A DNA stretch of 39,673 bases, taken from positions 1 to 39,673 of the forward strand of contig NZ_AHAM01000095.1 of assembly GCF_000236565.1 (NCBI RefSeq), in the 5' to 3' direction. The number at the start of each line of letters is the position of its first letter. Within the stretch, counting starts at the first letter, position 1. Positions 37,248 to 39,673 of this stretch are shown here, one piece after another. The notes under the pieces are model-generated. The model searched no databases. It saw only the letters and a program-made list of their open reading frames with translations, and was not told the DNA's origin. The DNA comes from Mesorhizobium alhagi CCNWXJ12-2. GTDB lineage: Bacteria; Pseudomonadota; Alphaproteobacteria; Rhizobiales; Rhizobiaceae. A program made the translations under genes and the position numbers.

Positions 37248-38375
37248 TCAGAATGAGCGCTGGATACGCAGGTAACCACCATACTCGTCGCCATCGTTAT
37301 CATCATTGTCGTCACCGAGATTGTCGTAATAGGCGATCTCGGGCGTGATGCGCAGCCCCGGAACCAGCATGTAGGCCACGTTCGCGACCGCCGCGAAGGC
37401 TTCCGATTCGTCATAGGACAGCTGGACGTTGACGGTCGCCTTTTCAGTCACTTCCATCGAGGCGCCGCCCCAGACGGCCCAGTCGCCGTCCCAGGTCGCG
37501 TAGTAGCTGCCGGTATCGGTCGAACTGTAGCCGGCGAGAATGAAGGCGGTGATCCGGTCCGTCGCGTTCACGTCGAGACGCACCTTGCCGGCCCATTCGT
37601 CCCACACGGAGTCGTAGCCGACTGCCGCAGAGACGCCGCCCCAGCCCTGCGTCAGCGACGCGCCCGCGACGACGTGCGGAACATAGCTGTCGAGGGTATA
37701 GCTTGCGGTGAAATCGGCCACGCCGTCATCGTCAAGATCGAAATCCCGATCCCCGGCGCCCTCTTCCAGAGCGATCGCCGCCTGGAAACCATTGCCGCCC
37801 GTAAAGGTGTAGGAGATCTGGTGGGTGCGGTCCGGCTCATAATCGACGAGATCGTCATTGACCACGCCGCCGGCAAAGCCGGTCATTGTCACGAACAGCG
37901 AGTCGGTCTTGCCGACTCGGAAGCCGCCGAGTTCGATATAGGCATGCTCGATGTCGACCGCGTCACGGGCGTCGGTGATGCCGCCGACATCGTTGGTCGT
38001 GTACTGGAAATTTATGTGCGCATAGGTGCGCAAAGTGCCGAGCTCCGTCTCGGAACGGGAGTCGATCTGCAAAGCCGCGCGGGCGCGCTTGTAGTAGGTG
38101 TCGTTCTCGTCTTCGATGCCGTTCGCCAAATCTTCCTTGTCGAAGACGTCCTGGTGCCCGAAGAGGCCGACGCCGATGTCATAACGGAGGTAGCCGCCGA
38201 CGCGCAGGCAGGTCTCGGTGCCGGGGATATAGAAGAATCCGGTGCCGTACGTGTCGCAGACGCGCACATATTCCATCGGCTCCGGCTCGGCGATCACGAC
38301 CGCATCGGCCGCGCGGGCCCCGGAAACCGCGGCCAAGGCCGCGGCAGAGCCGAGAAGCAGGGTTTTGAAGTTCAT
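37248..38375 (-). CDS. Outer-membrane porin, Omp2-type (copy 1)
   Basis: 375-aa porin of the Porin_2 family (Brucella Omp2-like), a 16-strand trimeric barrel for diffusion of small solutes. Signal peptide 1-22 ends ARA. The typical VRVCDTYGTGFFYIPGTETC block has the disulfide pair C40 and C56. Other landmarks are GFRVGKTDSLF and DWAVWGG, and the final strand ends in Phe (IQRSF). An acidic loop with DLDDDGVAD at 213-221 and an Asp-rich stretch at 355-364 before the last strand are unusual. AAGGAG precedes the ATG with good spacing. A second copy lies upstream in the same direction. Confidence 0.95.
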   Translation of the reverse strand: MNFKTLLLGSAAALAAVSGARAADAVVIAEPEPMEYVRVCDTYGTGFFYIPGTETCLRVGGYLRYDIGVGLFGHQDVFDKEDLANGIEDENDTYYKRARAALQIDSRSETELGTLRTYAHINFQYTTNDVGGITDARDAVDIEHAYIELGGFRVGKTDSLFVTMTGFAGGVVNDDLVDYEPDRTHQISYTFTGGNGFQAAIALEEGAGDRDFDLDDDGVADFTASYTLDSYVPHVVAGASLTQGWGGVSAAVGYDSVWDEWAGKVRLDVNATDRITAFILAGYSSTDTGSYYATWDGDWAVWGGASMEVTEKATVNVQLSYDESEAFAAVANVAYMLVPGLRITPEIAYYDNLGDDNDDNDGDEYGGYLRIQRSF

Positions 38376-38495
38376 GGTAGCTCCTTAGGATTAGGGCGAG
38401 GTCAAGCTGTAGCAATGGTTTGTGACATGCTTGCCCCGGCGGAATCAGTTGCCCCTCCCGGACGGCCCTCTCTGCCCCGGATTCAAAACTTGTTC

Positions 38496-38509
38496 AATGG
38501 TGAACCATT
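38496..38509. promoter_or_regulatory. Palindrome upstream of porin copy 1
   Basis: AATGGT, GA, ACCATT: 6-bp perfect arms, overlapped by a second pairing GTTCA/TGAAC. It lies about 120 bp before the porin start, in an AT-rich patch, and is a candidate operator. Regulator unknown. Confidence 0.35.
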
Positions 38510-38712
38510 ATTTTAGCGATTGCGCATCTGCCAACCGAGCAGGATTGCATTGCTCGCAACCGCAGCATTCGCACGGACTTCGCCGGCCGCGCATCGCCGT
38601 GAGCAGTCGTCTGTCCTAATGAAAATCCGGCGGTGGCCCGCCGAGCCGACAGGCGTTCTGGTCCGTGCAAATCGCCATCACTTGTCCGTTCGCCGAATCC
38701 GAGGAGGCGCGC

Positions 38713-38746
38713 AACAAAAAAACCCGGCGGTTGCCCGCCGGGTTTT
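38713..38746 (-). terminator. Terminator of porin copy 2
   Basis: AAAACCCGGCGG (38719-38730) and CCGCCGGGTTTT (38735-38746) form a 12-bp stem with a TTGC loop (plus strand), followed on the minus strand by a run of T. The stem-loop core is the same 20-base sequence as in the terminator of porin copy 1. Confidence 0.85.
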
Positions 38747-38749
38747 CTC

Positions 38750-38771
38750 AAATCGACCTGCAGGTCGATTT
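38750..38771. repeat. Perfect 22-bp palindrome at the end of porin copy 2
   Basis: AAATCGACCTG (38750-38760) is followed directly by its exact inverse complement (38761-38771), which includes two bases of the porin stop codon. It is stacked just before the terminator hairpin. Confidence 0.6.
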
Positions 38772-39673
38772 AGAACGTACGCTGGAAGCGGAGGAAGCCG
38801 CCGATCTCATCGTCTTCATCGTCAAGATCATCGTCGTCGGCGAAATTGTCGACATAGACGATTTCAGGCGTGATCACGAGGCCCGGAACGAGCTCGTAGT
38901 TCACGTTCGCCACGGCAGCGAAGTTCTCGACTTCGTCATAAGACAGCTGGACGTTGATCTTGGTCTGCTCCGAAACGGTGAAGGTGCCACCGCCCCAGAC
39001 AGCCCAGTCGCCGCCCCAGTTGCCGTAGAAATTCGGACGGTCGGCAGTGAAATCGACAATGCCATCGCCGTTGAAGTCGAAATCTTCATCAGCACCGGAC
39101 TTGTAGCCGGCCATGATGAAGAGAGCGAGTTGTTCGGTCGCGTTCACGTCCAAGCGAACCTTGCCGGCCCACTCTTCCCAGTTGGCGTCGTAGCCGGCAA
39201 CAGCCGAGATGCCGCCCCAGCCCTGCGTCCAGGCCAGACCGCCGACAACATGCGGGACATAGCTGTCGAGCGTGTAGAGGTTGCCGGTGTCAACATCGGT
39301 GATGCCATCGCCGTCGATATCGACCTCGAAGTCACCGCCGTCACCCATTTCTAGAGCGACCGCCGCAGAGAAGCCGTTGCCGCCGGTGAAGGTGTAGGCG
39401 ATCTGATGCGTTTCGAACGGACCGTAGCCGATCAAGTCGTCCTGGATCACGCCGCCGGCATAGCCGGTGAAGGTCGAGAACAGCGAGTCGGTCTTGCCGA
39501 TGCGGAAGCCGCCGAGTTCGATATAGGCATGCTCGATAGCGAGCGCGTCGTTCGCCTCGGTGATGCCGTCCGGATCATTCGTCGTATACTGCATGTTGAT
39601 CGCGGCGTAGGTGCGCAGGGTGCCGAGCTCGGTTTCCGAACGGCTGTCGACGCGCAGCTGGAAGCGGGCGCGC
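38770..39673 (-). CDS. Outer-membrane porin, Omp2-type (copy 2, 5' end outside window)
   Basis: Partial gene, about 300 codons, with its start beyond the window edge. The visible part has the same landmarks as copy 1: SETELGTLRTYAAINMQYTTN, GFRIGKTDSLF, DWAVWGG and the terminal FQRTF. It has two loops of DxDxDGxxD type, DIDGDGITD (39295-39321) and DFNGDGIVD (39052-39078), and an Asp/Glu-rich stretch before the last strand. The two porins are clear tandem paralogues, most alike in the strands and most different in the loops. The rest of the gene cannot be judged from this window. Confidence 0.92.
   Translation of the reverse strand, partial: RARFQLRVDSRSETELGTLRTYAAINMQYTTNDPDGITEANDALAIEHAYIELGGFRIGKTDSLFSTFTGYAGGVIQDDLIGYGPFETHQIAYTFTGGNGFSAAVALEMGDGGDFEVDIDGDGITDVDTGNLYTLDSYVPHVVGGLAWTQGWGGISAVAGYDANWEEWAGKVRLDVNATEQLALFIMAGYKSGADEDFDFNGDGIVDFTADRPNFYGNWGGDWAVWGGGTFTVSEQTKINVQLSYDEVENFAAVANVNYELVPGLVITPEIVYVDNFADDDDLDDEDDEIGGFLRFQRTF

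Larger units (their letters stand above)
38376..38769. other. Region between the two porin genes
   Basis: 394 bp without a credible gene. From left to right it holds the AAGGAG ribosome binding site of porin copy 1 (38381-38386), a palindrome at 38496-38509, a weak hairpin CGGCGG/CCGCCG at 38628-38643 that looks like a degenerate copy of the porin terminator, and the full terminator of porin copy 2. Copy 1 must have its promoter here; no hexamers were clear enough to assign. Confidence 0.6.

Overview
The window reads as a contiguous piece of chromosome from a high-GC alphaproteobacterium of the Hyphomicrobiales (Rhizobiales), most like the Mesorhizobium/Phyllobacteriaceae group. The basis is the order rpoZ-rsh-pyrE-acpS-lepB-rnc-era-recO, the next-door smpB, dapA and soluble lytic transglycosylase genes, the TIGR02301 and YgfZ proteins, Brucella-Omp2-type porins, and a Rhizobiales-style intergenic palindrome. 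No sequence search was possible, so the genus is an inference. I saw no rRNA, tRNA, CRISPR array, prophage or transposase.

Layout. 1-7.6 kb: a LOG-family gene and a DUF1428 gene on the plus strand, then a long minus-strand series (cysS, VOC protein, two tandem GFA proteins, prolyl iminopeptidase, citramalate synthase, RarD-type permease), several of them joined by 4-bp ATGA overlaps. 7.6-14.7 kb: a 51-aa small protein behind a palindromic leader, YedK, a DUF2799 lipoprotein, a NUDIX hydrolase, a TIGR02301 protein, two unrecognised proteins, dihydroorotase, and the YgfZ/HD-hydrolase pair. 14.8-16.7 kb: a coupled GNAT plus RimK-like ATP-grasp pair, the best candidate here for an uncharacterised enzymatic system. 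16.9-19.7 kb: an anti-sigma/ECF-sigma pair divergent from an MFS transporter. 19.7-23.1 kb: a giant DUF2339 membrane protein and a hotdog thioesterase.

23.1-30.1 kb is the housekeeping block on the minus strand: recO, era, rnc, lepB, acpS, pyrE, rsh, rpoZ. It links DNA repair, ribosome assembly, RNA processing, secretion, acyl-carrier activation, pyrimidine synthesis and the stringent response. A strong terminator-like hairpin lies directly before the rsh start codon. 30.4-34 kb: NYN nuclease and family-5 uracil-DNA glycosylase genes, then an inserted toxin-antitoxin locus whose toxin gene is frameshifted, then smpB, a long inverted-repeat element and dapA. 34-39.7 kb: lytic transglycosylase, an alpha/beta hydrolase, and two tandem porin genes (the second cut by the window end) with almost identical terminators and DxDxDGxxD-type acidic loops.

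Most of the window is core genome. The accessory or unusual items are the broken toxin-antitoxin locus, the GNAT/RimK pair, the palindromic region before the 51-aa gene, the rsh leader hairpin and the acidic-loop porins.
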